Source: CALBPI01 sp045110335
GTDB taxonomy: Bacteria > Pseudomonadota > Gammaproteobacteria > Steroidobacterales > Woeseiaceae
Assembly: GCA_045110335.1 (NCBI GenBank)
Contig: JBGCGB010000024.1
Span: forward strand, 124,001-188,000
DNA: 64,000 nucleotides
Direction: 5' to 3'
This document shows, in pieces, positions 44,201-52,942 of the stretch. Numbering within the stretch: position 1 is the stretch's first letter; each line of letters opens with the position of its first letter. The notes beneath the pieces are model-generated. The model saw nothing but the letters and a program-made list of their open reading frames with translations, searched no databases and had not been told where the DNA came from. A program made the translations under genes and the position numbers.

Positions 44201-46087
44201 GTTGAGATTGCGCAGCAGCGCTTGATCCGCAACATTGAGCTCGAAATCCTGGATCCAAAATCGTTGATCTTGGATCTTTAGATGGTAAGGACGTTCGCTA
44301 ACAACGCGGACACCCATGTTTTCAAGCAGCGGCAATGCGTCCGAAAGCGGAATGGCATCCCCGTTTCGGAATACTCTGAAACAAACGTTTGAGTTTCCTT
44401 CGCTATCTTTCTGAATCAAAAGCTGATGATCCGACAGCGGTTCGGCATTACCCGACAACATGGCATGGATTTGCTCGATATCGCGGCAAGCTTGTTCAGC
44501 TGGCATGTCTTCTTCATACGCAAGCGGGAACGCACGACCGTATTCTTCATAAAGGTCGGCGCCGGTCGCTAGGCCTTTTTCACTGACCAAGGTATCCCGA
44601 AGGCGGTCGCGCCACGTGATGACCGCGGTATTAATCGCTTTCTCGATAGCGCGAATAGACACTCTGCGCTTCTTGTCGGATGGGGCGTAGGCCAGCATGT
44701 GCACACGAGCTAACGTCGAGTCTGACATCTGTACGGAAGACTCAATATGCGTCGCGCCCAGATGTTCGCGCAAGATGTGCTCGGTGCGTTGGCGGACTTC
44801 CGTGTTGTACTTCTCGCGTGGGATAAAAATCAGGCAGGAATAGAACCGCCGAAAAGTGTCGCGACGCACAAAGAATTTGACGCGTCGCCGGTCCTGTAAA
44901 TTCAATATGCCGGTAGTCGTTCGAAGGAGGTCAGAAACACTGGCCTGGAAGAGTTCGTCGCGTGGATAATTGTTGAGGATGTGGATAAGTGCTTTGCCGC
45001 GATGCCCGGTCGGGTCGAGCAGCGAGCGTTTCACAATTTCATTAATTTTCCCACGCACCAACGGGATCTCGTCTGGCGGTGTGTTGTACGCTTGCGACGT
45101 GAGCAGGCCGATAAAACGACGTTCGCCAGAAACATTGCCGTCCTTGTCGAACAGTTTGATGCCCACATAGTCCAGGTAACTTGCACGGTGCACTGTCGCA
45201 CGAGAGCTGATCTTTGTTAGTAAAATGAGATCATCAGCGCGGCGAAACCGATGCATCGCTTTGGTGAGCTCTTGCGTCCGTCCTGCGCGATGTTTTCGCG
45301 TGGTGATACCCAGTGCACTGCCACTGACTGGGCGCATAACCATTTCGCCTTTGTGCTTGCCGAGTCGGTATTCACGGTAGCCGAGGAACGTGTAGTTGTT
45401 ATCGAGTAACCACTCCAGCAAATCAACGGACTCGTCGCGCAGCTCCGCACTGAGGTTGTCTTTCTGTTTGGCGTCGTCAATCGCACGTCGCATCTTTTGG
45501 GTCATGGGGCGCCAATCACTGACGGCGGCACTGATATCGCTCAGTGTATCTTCGAGTGCGTCCTTAAGTTCTTTCAGGCGCTCTTTCCGTGTCTCTTTGG
45601 GAATCTCAAATCGTATAAAGGATTCGATGTTGCCGGCTTCGTTGTCGCGCGAAAGAATCGCTTTCAAGCTGCCCGCTGATGTGCGTTGAACCCGGATCAA
45701 TGGGTGGACGGTCATCATGACGGAATAGCCGAGTTTGTCGAGGGCAAGCCCAAGAGAGTCAACGAGAAAGGGCATATTGCGATGGACGACTTCGACGATG
45801 GTGGCGGCGGATGTCCACCCGTGCTTTTCGTCGGTCGGATTGTAGAGTCGCAAGTGGTGCTGTTGGTCTTTTAATCGACGGCCTGATTTGACATGGCATA
45901 GCGCCGCGCCGGCGAGATAATCAGCATCATGAACCGATGCGTCATCTGGCGACAGGTTTCGATAATATTCGTTGATGAATAGTCGCCACTGGCGGCGGCC
46001 TTTGAGTGGTCCGTAGTCTTTTCCTGCATCAACGATCGCATTGATCAGTTGTTGCTGGCGGTCCTGATGACGGCGCGTATATGGCAT
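41264..46087 (-). CDS. gdhB: NAD-specific glutamate dehydrogenase, 180-kDa class
   Basis: At 1607 residues this is the large NAD-GDH (L-GDH) type. The first about 700 residues are the regulatory ACT-like region (RNMPFLVDSLGLALDKLGYSVM, FLGYREYRL). The central catalytic domain has VEGVHLRAGDVARGGLRWSDR and PTGAKGGFYPKQLP, with the catalytic-lysine region, and then GDMSGDVFGNGMLLS in the NAD-binding part. The helical C-terminal third (NRMGPSFVIRASQDTGYP) completes it. It oxidises glutamate to 2-oxoglutarate and ammonia with NAD. No internal stop or frameshift is seen. Divergent from kynA, which may point to amino-acid catabolism. Confidence 0.97.
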   Translation of the reverse strand: MPYTRRHQDRQQQLINAIVDAGKDYGPLKGRRQWRLFINEYYRNLSPDDASVHDADYLAGAALCHVKSGRRLKDQQHHLRLYNPTDEKHGWTSAATIVEVVHRNMPFLVDSLGLALDKLGYSVMMTVHPLIRVQRTSAGSLKAILSRDNEAGNIESFIRFEIPKETRKERLKELKDALEDTLSDISAAVSDWRPMTQKMRRAIDDAKQKDNLSAELRDESVDLLEWLLDNNYTFLGYREYRLGKHKGEMVMRPVSGSALGITTRKHRAGRTQELTKAMHRFRRADDLILLTKISSRATVHRASYLDYVGIKLFDKDGNVSGERRFIGLLTSQAYNTPPDEIPLVRGKINEIVKRSLLDPTGHRGKALIHILNNYPRDELFQASVSDLLRTTTGILNLQDRRRVKFFVRRDTFRRFYSCLIFIPREKYNTEVRQRTEHILREHLGATHIESSVQMSDSTLARVHMLAYAPSDKKRRVSIRAIEKAINTAVITWRDRLRDTLVSEKGLATGADLYEEYGRAFPLAYEEDMPAEQACRDIEQIHAMLSGNAEPLSDHQLLIQKDSEGNSNVCFRVFRNGDAIPLSDALPLLENMGVRVVSERPYHLKIQDQRFWIQDFELNVADQALLRNLNKNQDQFAAGFAQQLSGIIESDGYNRLIVAAELDTRAVALLRAYAKYLLQLGLPFSQNYLEEMLCTHADFSRSVYRWFVAAFDPAAKTSRRHLTRRREQVEQEIAQANNLDADRALRAIFSAMTATMRCNFFWQDEQQQWADAIAFKIETDRVEEAPLPRPAHEIFVYSTRVEGVHLRAGDVARGGLRWSDRREDFRTEVLGLMKAQTVKNTVIVPTGAKGGFYPKQLPTTGRDEIFREVTACYKIFIGALLSVTDNLVNGEIVPPAQIVVRDKADPYLVVAADKGTATFSDTANEIAVARDFWLGDAFASGGSAGYDHKKMAITARGAWEAVKRHFRESGVDTQTDLFSVVGIGDMSGDVFGNGMLLSETIQLKVAFNHLHIFLDPTPDAATGFAERKRLFNMPRSGWDDYNTDLISAGGGVFSRNSKSIPLSAPVQKMLGVTVDALSPPELIRCALKMPSDLLWNGGIGTYAKASNESDADVGDRSNDQVRVNAAELGCKVIGEGGNLGFTQRARIEFARHGGRVNTDFIDNSAGVDSSDREVNIKILMRDIMQSARMSMNKRNDLLAEMTDEVAQQVLRNNYLQTQALSMMEANASDRLSEYREVVNALERSGLLNRSLEAIPDDEALAERKLTNEGLTRPELSVVLSYAKLDLYQRLSAAPAELTDRDHAELRAYFPKPLRKRFRQAIESHQLGGDITRTLLTNSIVNRMGPSFVIRASQDTGYPIPVIADSYIVARDVMSARKIWQDIEALDNRIPANIQYEMMFAVARKMRHACYWLLRTHDGDLDCDALIQSFGKPLRSVFDNLTETLSAPRAAHLKKLSQRHESMGVPSKLAYQVSALSFVNDALEIVRIAELRQCDVSIIAKVYFAIGERLRLDWVRQSIDNLSADGRWQARARGTLRDNIIRAQRELTVRVHSLNQCRASERSVDDMLKRDPQAFERTDQLISQMKDKDQTDFATLTVAVDELTKLIQD

Positions 46088-46252
46088 TCGCTGGTCCCTG
46101 TTTTGGTAGCATCAACCTGCGCACGCAGTCCCCGGTGCGCATTATCGGGTGACACGAAGTTTGTTATGGGCGAAGTATACCTCACCTAACAGTATCTGGC
46201 GGCGCTGTGATCCGTTAAAGTACGAGGTATGTATCGGCCGGGAGTCTACTAA

Positions 46253-47131
46253 ATGAAGCGACTGATGGAAGACTCGATCGTCACTGACCTGACGAGACGC
46301 AAGAACTACTCCGCTTACTTACAGCTGGAGCAGCTTTTGTCATGCCAGACAGAGCTCAGCAATCCCGCTCATCATGATGAAATGCTGTTTATCGTTCAGC
46401 ATCAGGTTGCCGAGTTGTGGATGAAACTCGCGATCCATGAGATCGAGGCGGCGATCGCGTTATTGCGTGACGACAGACTCGGCAAGGCGCGGAAATGTTT
46501 GGCGCGCGTTAAAGTGATCCAAAAGCAGCTTTATAACCAGTGGAGCGTGCTGGAAACACTGACCCCTAGCGAATATGCCGAGTTTCGAAATGTCTTCGGT
46601 AATGCCTCTGGTTTCCAATCGCCGCAATATCGTTTATTTGAGGTACTGCTCGGGCAACGCGATCTGAAGATGCTGAGTGTTTACGCGCATTTGCCGGAGT
46701 GGCACGACCGACTAGCGCTCGCGATGAAAAGCCGTTCGATTTTTGATGAGTTTCTGGCTTTTCTGGCGCGTAAGGGCCACGCTTTGCCGGAGGCCGTGCT
46801 AAAACGCGATTTTTCGGCGGAACGCGAGGTTAATCCGGAAGTTGTTGACGTGCTCAAGGTGATTTACGAAGACCCGGATGCGCATTGGAAAACCTATGAG
46901 ATGTGCGAAATGTTGGTCGATCTCGCCAATAACTTCCAGTTCTGGCGTTTCCGTCACATGAAAACTGTTGAGCGAATCATTGGCCATCAGCATGGCAGTG
47001 GGGGCTCATCCGGGGTCGCTTTCTTGCGCCGTGCTTTACGGCAGGAATTTTTCGAAGAGCTCACGGCAGTTCGGACAGCGATACACACGGACACACTGGC
47101 CGAGGATAGCCGCCCGGGTTGTCCTTACTGA
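46253..47131 (+). CDS. kynA: Tryptophan 2,3-dioxygenase
   Basis: The 292-residue heme enzyme starts at ATG 46253 with GGGAG upstream. It shows YSAYLQLEQLLSCQ, then HHDEMLFIVQHQVAELWMK, which contains the substrate-site histidine. FGNASGFQSPQYRLFE, the heme-ligand region FRHMKTVERIIG and the GSGGSSGVAFLRRAL active-site loop (GTGGSSG in most homologues) follow. It opens the indole ring to N-formylkynurenine. No formamidase or kynureninase gene adjoins, so the rest of the pathway must be elsewhere. Confidence 0.97.
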   Translation: MKRLMEDSIVTDLTRRKNYSAYLQLEQLLSCQTELSNPAHHDEMLFIVQHQVAELWMKLAIHEIEAAIALLRDDRLGKARKCLARVKVIQKQLYNQWSVLETLTPSEYAEFRNVFGNASGFQSPQYRLFEVLLGQRDLKMLSVYAHLPEWHDRLALAMKSRSIFDEFLAFLARKGHALPEAVLKRDFSAEREVNPEVVDVLKVIYEDPDAHWKTYEMCEMLVDLANNFQFWRFRHMKTVERIIGHQHGSGGSSGVAFLRRALRQEFFEELTAVRTAIHTDTLAEDSRPGCPY

Positions 47132-47163
47132 TTTTCAGGAGACTCAGAAGTCGGCCCGAGAAA

Positions 47164-47652
47164 TCAGATATGCGGTGCGCCGAGCAATCGGGTCCGTGCG
47201 AGCATACGATCCAACAACAGATTGAGCGTGTTGATTTCTTCTTCGGTAAACCCTTTCAAGAGGTCAGCTTCCATCTGCAAAGCTAACGGGGCAACCTGCT
47301 CATAGACTTCACGCCCCGTTGGCGACAGCTCCAAAATCGAGCGTCTTTTATCGGCGTCTGCGAACTCACGTGTTATCCGTTCGGCTTTTAGCAGTTTAGC
47401 AACGGCTCGTGAAACAGCGACCTTGTCCATCAGTGTACGTTCCGCGACTTCGGCTGCTGATAGTCCTGGTCGGCGTCCAATCACGGCCATAACGCGCCAT
47501 TCCGGAATCGTTAGGTCGAATCGCTGATCGTAGGCCGAAGCAATCGTGCCGCTGACGGTGTTCGATAGAATCGACAGCCGATAGGGTAGGAAGTTTTCCA
47601 AAGCGAGCTGAGTGAGCTGCTCATTCTGTCCGGTATTGTCTTGCTGGGTCAT
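47164..47652 (-). CDS. MarR-family transcriptional regulator
   Basis: From ATG 47652 (AAGG site upstream; GTG 47655 also possible) the product is 162 residues. It has the MarR winged-helix pattern: LTIPEWRVMAVIGRRPGLSAAEVAERTLMD, recognition helix KVAVSRAVAKLLKAERITRE, wing DADKRRSILELSPTGREV, and a C-terminal dimerisation helix. MarR proteins usually repress their own gene and a neighbour and respond to aromatic or lipophilic ligands. It lies convergent to kynA and downstream of zapE. A good promoter with overlapping inverted repeats lies just upstream. Confidence 0.92.
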   Translation of the reverse strand: MTQQDNTGQNEQLTQLALENFLPYRLSILSNTVSGTIASAYDQRFDLTIPEWRVMAVIGRRPGLSAAEVAERTLMDKVAVSRAVAKLLKAERITREFADADKRRSILELSPTGREVYEQVAPLALQMEADLLKGFTEEEINTLNLLLDRMLARTRLLGAPHI

Positions 47653-47687
47653 CACGCGTGCCTTGCGAGGTGTTCACTGACACTCCG

Positions 47688-47721
47688 ATACTACGTACTG
47701 GTTGCGTGAGTGCAAGTAGTA
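47688..47721 (-). promoter_or_regulatory. marR promoter with overlapping inverted repeats
   Basis: On the minus strand TTGCAC (47710-47715) and TAGTAT (47688-47693) are separated by 16 bases, about 35 bases before the marR start. Arms TACTAC (47689-47694) and GTAGTA (47716-47721) flank the core, and TTGC/GCAA arms sit inside it. This nested dyad over the promoter suits autorepression by the MarR protein. Confidence 0.5.
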
Positions 47722-47733
47722 AATGGCCATGAC

Positions 47734-48843
47734 TTACGGCTTACGCATAGAGGTTAAATAGTCCTGCGACTGCATTTCGACTAAGCGGCTCTTGGTACGC
47801 TCGAATTCGAAGGCAAGTTTTTGCCCGGAATACAGCGCATCGATGCTAACGTCTGCGGCGATCATCAAGTTGACTTTTCGTTCATAGAACTCATCAACGA
47901 GAGCGATGAAGCGTCGCGCGGCATTGTCGTCTTCACCGGTCATTTGGGGAACATCAGAAAGTAAAACCGTATGCAGTCGGGTTGCCAGTGCAATGTAATC
48001 GTTTTGGCTACGCGCACTCCGGCAAAGCGCATCAAAGTCAAACCAGACGACACCCGCCGCTTTTCTAATCACGGGGATTTCGCGGCGATTGATCGATAGT
48101 GTTTTGTCGGCTACCAATTGGTTTTCGCTAAGTGCACCGAACCGCTGCTCGAAGGTTTCACGCGCTTTGTTGTCGGAAGGCGTGTAGAACATGGGCGCTT
48201 GATCAAGGACGCGAAATCGATAGTCAGTCTGAGCATCAACTTGCATGATTTCGCAGCGTTGCTTGATCTGTTCAATGGCCGGTAAGAACCTCGCACGCTG
48301 CAATCCGTCTTTGTAGAGTTCATCCGGCGGGCTATTCGACGTCGCGACCAAAACGACACCCTTGTCCATCAATGCGCCGATTAGACGACCCAGTAGCATC
48401 GCGTCAGCGATGTCGGAGACAAAAAACTCATCAAAACACAGCACACGTACGCGATTGGCCAGTGTCTCGGCAATCTGCGGCAAGGGGTCCCGACGTCCAT
48501 CGAGTTGCTTCAGGGATGTGTGTACGTCAAACATGAAGCGATGAAAATGACTGCGACCGGCAGCGATCGGCAGACTGGCGTGAAACAAGTCCATCATGAA
48601 TGTCTTGCCGCGACCCACACCACCCCAGAGATAGAGTCCTTGTGGTGGCGCAGGCGGTTGATCGATACGCCACCATCGTTTGGCGCGCATTGCCTGATCA
48701 TAGTCAATCAGCTCATTTCGAAGTTGATCAAGCCGCCGAATAGCGCGCTGTTGGGCCGGGTCAGTCGTCCACCCGTTTTCGGTGAGTTTGTCTTCGTAGC
48801 GCTCGACAAGATTGGCGTTTTCATTGGTGTGTAGATCAGCCAC
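47734..48843 (-). CDS. zapE: Cell-division ATPase ZapE (AFG1-like)
   Basis: The start is GTG 48843 with GGAAA just upstream; the frame runs on to 48936 but that extension is not family-like. The roughly 369-residue AAA+ protein has Walker A GGVGRGKTFMMD, the SHFHRFMFDVH segment, Walker B LCFDEFFVSDIADAM, sensor ATSNSPPDELYKDGLQRARFLP, and the late FIALVDEFYERKVNLM. ZapE interacts with FtsZ and is needed for division under heat or low oxygen; relatives support mitochondrial quality control. Divergent from etfD. Confidence 0.95.
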   Translation of the reverse strand: MADLHTNENANLVERYEDKLTENGWTTDPAQQRAIRRLDQLRNELIDYDQAMRAKRWWRIDQPPAPPQGLYLWGGVGRGKTFMMDLFHASLPIAAGRSHFHRFMFDVHTSLKQLDGRRDPLPQIAETLANRVRVLCFDEFFVSDIADAMLLGRLIGALMDKGVVLVATSNSPPDELYKDGLQRARFLPAIEQIKQRCEIMQVDAQTDYRFRVLDQAPMFYTPSDNKARETFEQRFGALSENQLVADKTLSINRREIPVIRKAAGVVWFDFDALCRSARSQNDYIALATRLHTVLLSDVPQMTGEDDNAARRFIALVDEFYERKVNLMIAADVSIDALYSGQKLAFEFERTKSRLVEMQSQDYLTSMRKP

Positions 48844-48991
48844 AGTTTTCCAGCACTGATAAATGACGCTCAGATTGTACTGTCCGAATGGTTCTTTTGT
48901 CAGTGGGTGAATTCGCCTTTTTATGTTGCGGTGCAAAAAAGACGTCCCGGTGATAATATTCTGCGGCTGAGACCAATTTTAGGGAATTTGC

Positions 48992-50647
48992 ATGAGTAAT
49001 GAGCGCGAATCGATGGAATTTGATGTTGTCATTGTTGGTGGGGGGCCGGCAGGTCTCGCGGCTGCCTGTCAACTTCAGCGCAAAGCCAATGACGCCGGTG
49101 ACGAAATTTCCATTGTGGTCGTCGAAAAAGGGTCGGAGTTCGGCGCTCATATCTTGTCAGGCAATGTGTTCGAGCCGAAAGCACTGGACGAGTTATTCCC
49201 GGACTGGAAAGAACGCGGCGCGCCGGTTGAAACGAGCGTCACCGGCGACGACATTTATTACTTAACCAGCGATGAAAAAGGCACGCGAGTGCCCGGACCA
49301 TTCGTGCCTCACACCATGCACAATGATGGCAACTACATCATCAGCCTCGGCAAACTTTGCCATTGGCTGTCTGAGCAAGCCGAGGCACTCGGCGTCAATT
49401 TGTTCCCGGGCTTCGCGGCGTCAGAAGTGCTTTATGATGGCGAGGGCCGCGTCAAAGGCGTTGCGACTGGCGACATGGGTATTGGCAAAGACGGTCAGCC
49501 CAAACCATCCCATGAGGCTGGCTATGAGTTGCTTGGCCAGCAAACCATCTTCGCCGAAGGTTGCCGGGGTAGCCTCGGCCAATCGCTGATGGAAAAATTT
49601 GATCTGCGCGCCGACGCAGACCCGCAGCACTACGGCATCGGCCTCAAAGAGGTCTGGCAAATCGATCCCGAAAAGCATCAGGAAGGGCTTGTCGTACATA
49701 CATTGGGTTGGCCTCTGGCATCAGACACCGAAGGCGGTGGCTTTCTTTATCATGCGGCCAACAATCAAGTGTTCGCCGGTCTGATTATTGCGCTGGATTA
49801 CAAGAACCCGCACTTAAGTCCTTTCGATGAATTCCAGCGATGGAAGCAACATCCGAAAATTCGTCAATATCTCGATGGCGGCGAGCGTATTTCTTATGGC
49901 GCGCGGGCGGTCAATAAGGGCGGCTTACAATCGTTACCCAAAGTGACGTTTCCCGGTGGCATGTTAGTGGGCTGTGATGCAGGCTATCTGAACGGCGCCA
50001 AGATCAAAGGCTCCCACACCGCGATCAAAACCGGCATGCTGGCGGCTGACGCTGTCTATGATGCATGGAAGGCCGGCAATGCAGCAGCTGCAGAATTGAC
50101 CGCGTTTAGCGATGCAGTCGCCAATTCCTGGGTAACCGAAGAATTGAAACGCGCGCGCAATTTCGGCCCGGCACAGCATAAGTTCGGTCGCTTGTTGGGC
50201 TCCGCATTTATTTTTCTGGATCAGAATATTTTTAGGGGGCGTATGCCGTTCACGCTCAGAAATCGAGAGCCAGATCATGAGGCATTGTTGCCGGCCGATC
50301 AGTGCGAGAAAATCGATTATCCGAAACCGGACGGAAAGATCAGTTTCGATAAGCTGTCTTCGGTCTTTTTGTCGAGCACCAATCACGAAGAAGATCAGCC
50401 CGTGCATTTGAAGCTGAAAGATGCATCAGTGCCGGTGTCACATCACCTGGCGAAATTTGCGGGGCCGTCGCAGCGTTATTGTCCGGCGGGGGTATACGAA
50501 TTCGTTGAGGAGAACGGCGAAACGCGTTTTCAGATCAACGCCCAGAATTGCGTACATTGTAAGACTTGCGATATCAAAGACCCGGGTCAAAACATTGTAT
50601 GGACGGTGCCGGAAGGCGGGGGCGGGCCGAACTACAACGGTATGTAG
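48992..50647 (+). CDS. etfD: Electron-transfer flavoprotein-ubiquinone oxidoreductase
   Basis: AGGGAA precedes ATG 48992. The 551-residue protein has the FAD dinucleotide fold VVIVGGGPAGLAAACQL at the N-terminus. GSEFGAHILSGNVFEPKAL and the KEVWQIDPEKH region follow. The C-terminal 4Fe-4S ferredoxin-like domain has Cys ligands in CPAGVYEF and NCVHCKTCDIKDPGQNIVWTVPEGGGGP. It takes electrons from reduced ETF, filled by acyl-CoA dehydrogenases such as the pair at 24-26 kb, and passes them to ubiquinone at the inner membrane. Full length; ETF subunits are not in the window. Confidence 0.98.
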   Translation: MSNERESMEFDVVIVGGGPAGLAAACQLQRKANDAGDEISIVVVEKGSEFGAHILSGNVFEPKALDELFPDWKERGAPVETSVTGDDIYYLTSDEKGTRVPGPFVPHTMHNDGNYIISLGKLCHWLSEQAEALGVNLFPGFAASEVLYDGEGRVKGVATGDMGIGKDGQPKPSHEAGYELLGQQTIFAEGCRGSLGQSLMEKFDLRADADPQHYGIGLKEVWQIDPEKHQEGLVVHTLGWPLASDTEGGGFLYHAANNQVFAGLIIALDYKNPHLSPFDEFQRWKQHPKIRQYLDGGERISYGARAVNKGGLQSLPKVTFPGGMLVGCDAGYLNGAKIKGSHTAIKTGMLAADAVYDAWKAGNAAAAELTAFSDAVANSWVTEELKRARNFGPAQHKFGRLLGSAFIFLDQNIFRGRMPFTLRNREPDHEALLPADQCEKIDYPKPDGKISFDKLSSVFLSSTNHEEDQPVHLKLKDASVPVSHHLAKFAGPSQRYCPAGVYEFVEENGETRFQINAQNCVHCKTCDIKDPGQNIVWTVPEGGGGPNYNGM

Positions 50648-50664
50648 TCCGGCCTGGCATGCGA

Positions 50665-51432
50665 CTACTTTGGTTGCATGCGAATACCGCCATCCAATCG
50701 AATGGTTTCGCCATTCAGCATCGTGTTTGTGAAGATGTAAGCGGCGAGGTCTGCATACTCTTCCGGTGTGCCGAGACGCGGCGGGAACGGAATCTGAGCC
50801 GCTAGCGACTGCTGCGATTCTTCCGGCAAACTCGCCATCATCGGGGTCATGAAAATGCCGGGCGCAATGGTCATCACGCGTATGCCAAACCGGGCAAGTT
50901 CGCGCGCCATCGGCAGTGTCATCCCCACAACGCCACTTTTCGACGCCGAGTAGCCTGCCTGCCCAATTTGGCCTTCAAATGCAGCCACTGAGGCCGTATT
51001 GACGATCACACCCCGTTCACCGCCGTCATCGGCATCATTTGTCTGCATCACATTAGCGGCTTCTTTGGCGATGTTAAAAGAGCCAACCAAATTGACCATG
51101 ATGGTGCGCGCGAAGTAGTCGCTGGCCATCGGGCCCTCGCGTCCCAACACACGCCCTGGCGCGACAATGCCGGCACAGCTAATGGCAAAGTTGAGGCTGC
51201 CCATTTGTTCGGTAGCTTGTTTGACCGCCGCCTGGACATCGGTTTCGTTACTGACGTCAGTGCGCACATATAGGGTATTGCCCCCCAGCGATTTCGCGGC
51301 TGCTTCGCCGGCTTCGTCGTTGATGTCCAGTAAGACTGCCTGACCGCCTGCGTTGACGATATGTTGGGCCGTGGCCAGTCCAAGACCTGAGGCACCGCCG
51401 GTGACGATGGCTTTTGCATTCGAAAGTTTCAT
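50665..51432 (-). CDS. SDR, type-2 3-hydroxyacyl-CoA dehydrogenase-like
   Basis: The 255-residue SDR has TGGASGLG at residues 11-18 and NAD-selective Asp in VLLDINDEAG. A CAGI in place of the usual NAG motif, TASVAAFEGQIGQAGYSASKSG with the catalytic Ser-Tyr-Lys, and APGIFMTPMM follow. The overall pattern matches the 17-beta-HSD10/3-hydroxyacyl-CoA dehydrogenase type 2 family. It would oxidise a 3-hydroxyacyl-CoA to the 3-keto form. The thiolase gene lies 39 bp upstream on the same strand, consistent with consecutive beta-oxidation steps. Confidence 0.93.
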   Translation of the reverse strand: MKLSNAKAIVTGGASGLGLATAQHIVNAGGQAVLLDINDEAGEAAAKSLGGNTLYVRTDVSNETDVQAAVKQATEQMGSLNFAISCAGIVAPGRVLGREGPMASDYFARTIMVNLVGSFNIAKEAANVMQTNDADDGGERGVIVNTASVAAFEGQIGQAGYSASKSGVVGMTLPMARELARFGIRVMTIAPGIFMTPMMASLPEESQQSLAAQIPFPPRLGTPEEYADLAAYIFTNTMLNGETIRLDGGIRMQPK

Positions 51433-51471
51433 AGTGAGTCTGCTCCGGGGTTTGAGTCTGTCGGCGTTGGT

Positions 51472-52656
51472 TTATGCGTGGGCTTCGACGGCAATGGCTA
51501 CGGCTTCTCCGCCGCCAATACATAATGAGGCGACGCCGCGTTTTAACCCGCGGTTCTTGAGCGCATGCAACAATGTCACGAGGATGCGTGCGCCGGATGC
51601 ACCGATTGGATGCCCTAATGCGCAGGCACCGCCATTCACGTTCACTTTTTCGTGATCGATGTTGAGCTCCTGCATAGCAGCCATCGTGACGCAGGCGAAT
51701 GCCTCGTTGATCTCGTAAAGATCAACATCATCAACGCTCCATCCCAGCTTTTCCTGAAGCGCTTTCATCGCGAATACCGGCGCTGTGGTAAACCACTCGG
51801 GCGCATGCGCAAAGCCGCTATGCCCGACAATGGTTGCGATAGGCGATAAACCGCGTGCGGTGGCATCGCTCTGCCGCATCACAATTAGGCTGGCCGCTCC
51901 ATCGGAAATCGATGAGCTGCTTGCGGCGGTGACCGTACCGTCTTTGGCAAACGCCGGTCGCAATGTGGGGATTTTTTCGAGATTCGCGCGCGATGGTTCT
52001 TCATCTTCATCGACGATCGTCTCAGCACGACGATTTTTGACGGTGACAGCCGTGAGCTCATTGGCGAAAGCGCCGTCCTTTATCGCTTTTTTGGCTCGGG
52101 TTACCGAAGCGACGGCGAATGCATCCTGTGCTTCTCGTGAAAAGTTGTAATGGGCGCTGGTCCGCTCGGCGAACACGCCCATCATGTTGTCGTCGTATGG
52201 GTTTTGCAGACCGTCGTAGAACATATGGTCGAGGATTTGCTGATGCCCCATCCGATAACCCGCACGCGCCTTTGGCATTAGATAGGGTGCATTCGTCATC
52301 GATTCCATGCCGCCCGCTAAAACAATATCGGCGCTGCCCGCGGCAACGAGGTCATGAGCCATCATGACAGCCTTCATGCCGGAGCCGCAGACCTTATTTA
52401 TCGTGGTTGCGCCTTTGCCTTCCGGGAGACCCGCGGCGAGCGCGGCTTGTCGAGCAGGTGCTTGGCCAAGACCGGCCGGCAGCACGCAGCCCATCACAAC
52501 TTCTGAAATGTCGGCACCATCGAGGCCTGCATCGGAAAGTGCGGCAATACTCGCGGTTCCCGATAAATGAATGGCATTGGTGGCCGAAAAACAGCCCTGA
52601 AACGCGCCAATCGGCGTGCGTTTCGCGCTAACAATGACGATGGGATCATGAGTCAT
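51472..52656 (-). CDS. Acetyl-CoA acetyltransferase (thiolase)
   Basis: ATG 52656 has AAAGG seven bases upstream. The 394-residue thiolase has the acylated cysteine in NKVCGSGMKAVM, and EINEAFACVTMA. The His in NGGACALGHPIGASGAR and the second active-site cysteine in ASLCIGGGEAVA complete the site. It cleaves 3-ketoacyl-CoA with CoA, or condenses acetyl-CoA. Together with the SDR it forms a two-gene leftward operon, divergent from the TonB block. AtoB-like function is likely, but exact chain length is open. Confidence 0.96.
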   Translation of the reverse strand: MTHDPIVIVSAKRTPIGAFQGCFSATNAIHLSGTASIAALSDAGLDGADISEVVMGCVLPAGLGQAPARQAALAAGLPEGKGATTINKVCGSGMKAVMMAHDLVAAGSADIVLAGGMESMTNAPYLMPKARAGYRMGHQQILDHMFYDGLQNPYDDNMMGVFAERTSAHYNFSREAQDAFAVASVTRAKKAIKDGAFANELTAVTVKNRRAETIVDEDEEPSRANLEKIPTLRPAFAKDGTVTAASSSSISDGAASLIVMRQSDATARGLSPIATIVGHSGFAHAPEWFTTAPVFAMKALQEKLGWSVDDVDLYEINEAFACVTMAAMQELNIDHEKVNVNGGACALGHPIGASGARILVTLLHALKNRGLKRGVASLCIGGGEAVAIAVEAHA

Positions 52657-52794
52657 ACGGATACCTTTTGAGTGAAAACACCGGAAGCGGCGCATATTCT
52701 GTACCAAGCGGCGTCTCGATGCACTGTTCTTGCATTAACTGGCGATGATTATGGTGACTTTTTTTTCCCACGTGATTCTGCTAGTTTCTTCACG

Positions 52795-52870
52795 CTTAAC
52801 GTTAAGTCTAGCGCCACATTTCAACGTGGTAGACTTGGCGTGTATTCGGGGAGAAGTGCGGGGAGCACTT
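52795..52870. promoter_or_regulatory. Dyad elements upstream of the TonB operon
   Basis: The 286-bp gap between the thiolase and the DUF3450 gene contains a perfect 12-bp palindrome CTTAACGTTAAG (52795-52806). It also holds a short hairpin, AAGTGC-GGGGA-GCACTT (52854-52870), about 73 bases before the first start codon. A homopolymeric T run lies near 52760-52767. No clear promoter hexamers or Fur box were recognised. The elements may be a repressor site and a leader hairpin. Confidence 0.35.
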
Positions 52871-52942
52871 TAGAAATCAAGGGCTTTGCAGCGCCATCGC
52901 GCCTGTAGTCCATCTTATTTAATGATAACCAGGGAATATTCC

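Noticed and set aside
52910..52935. Possible Fur box (AATGATAACC) upstream of the TonB block
   Set aside because: Too few matches to the 19-bp palindromic consensus; only one half-like segment is present.
52886..52942. N-terminal extension of the DUF3450 protein
   Set aside because: The signal peptide and ribosome-binding site point to ATG 52943.
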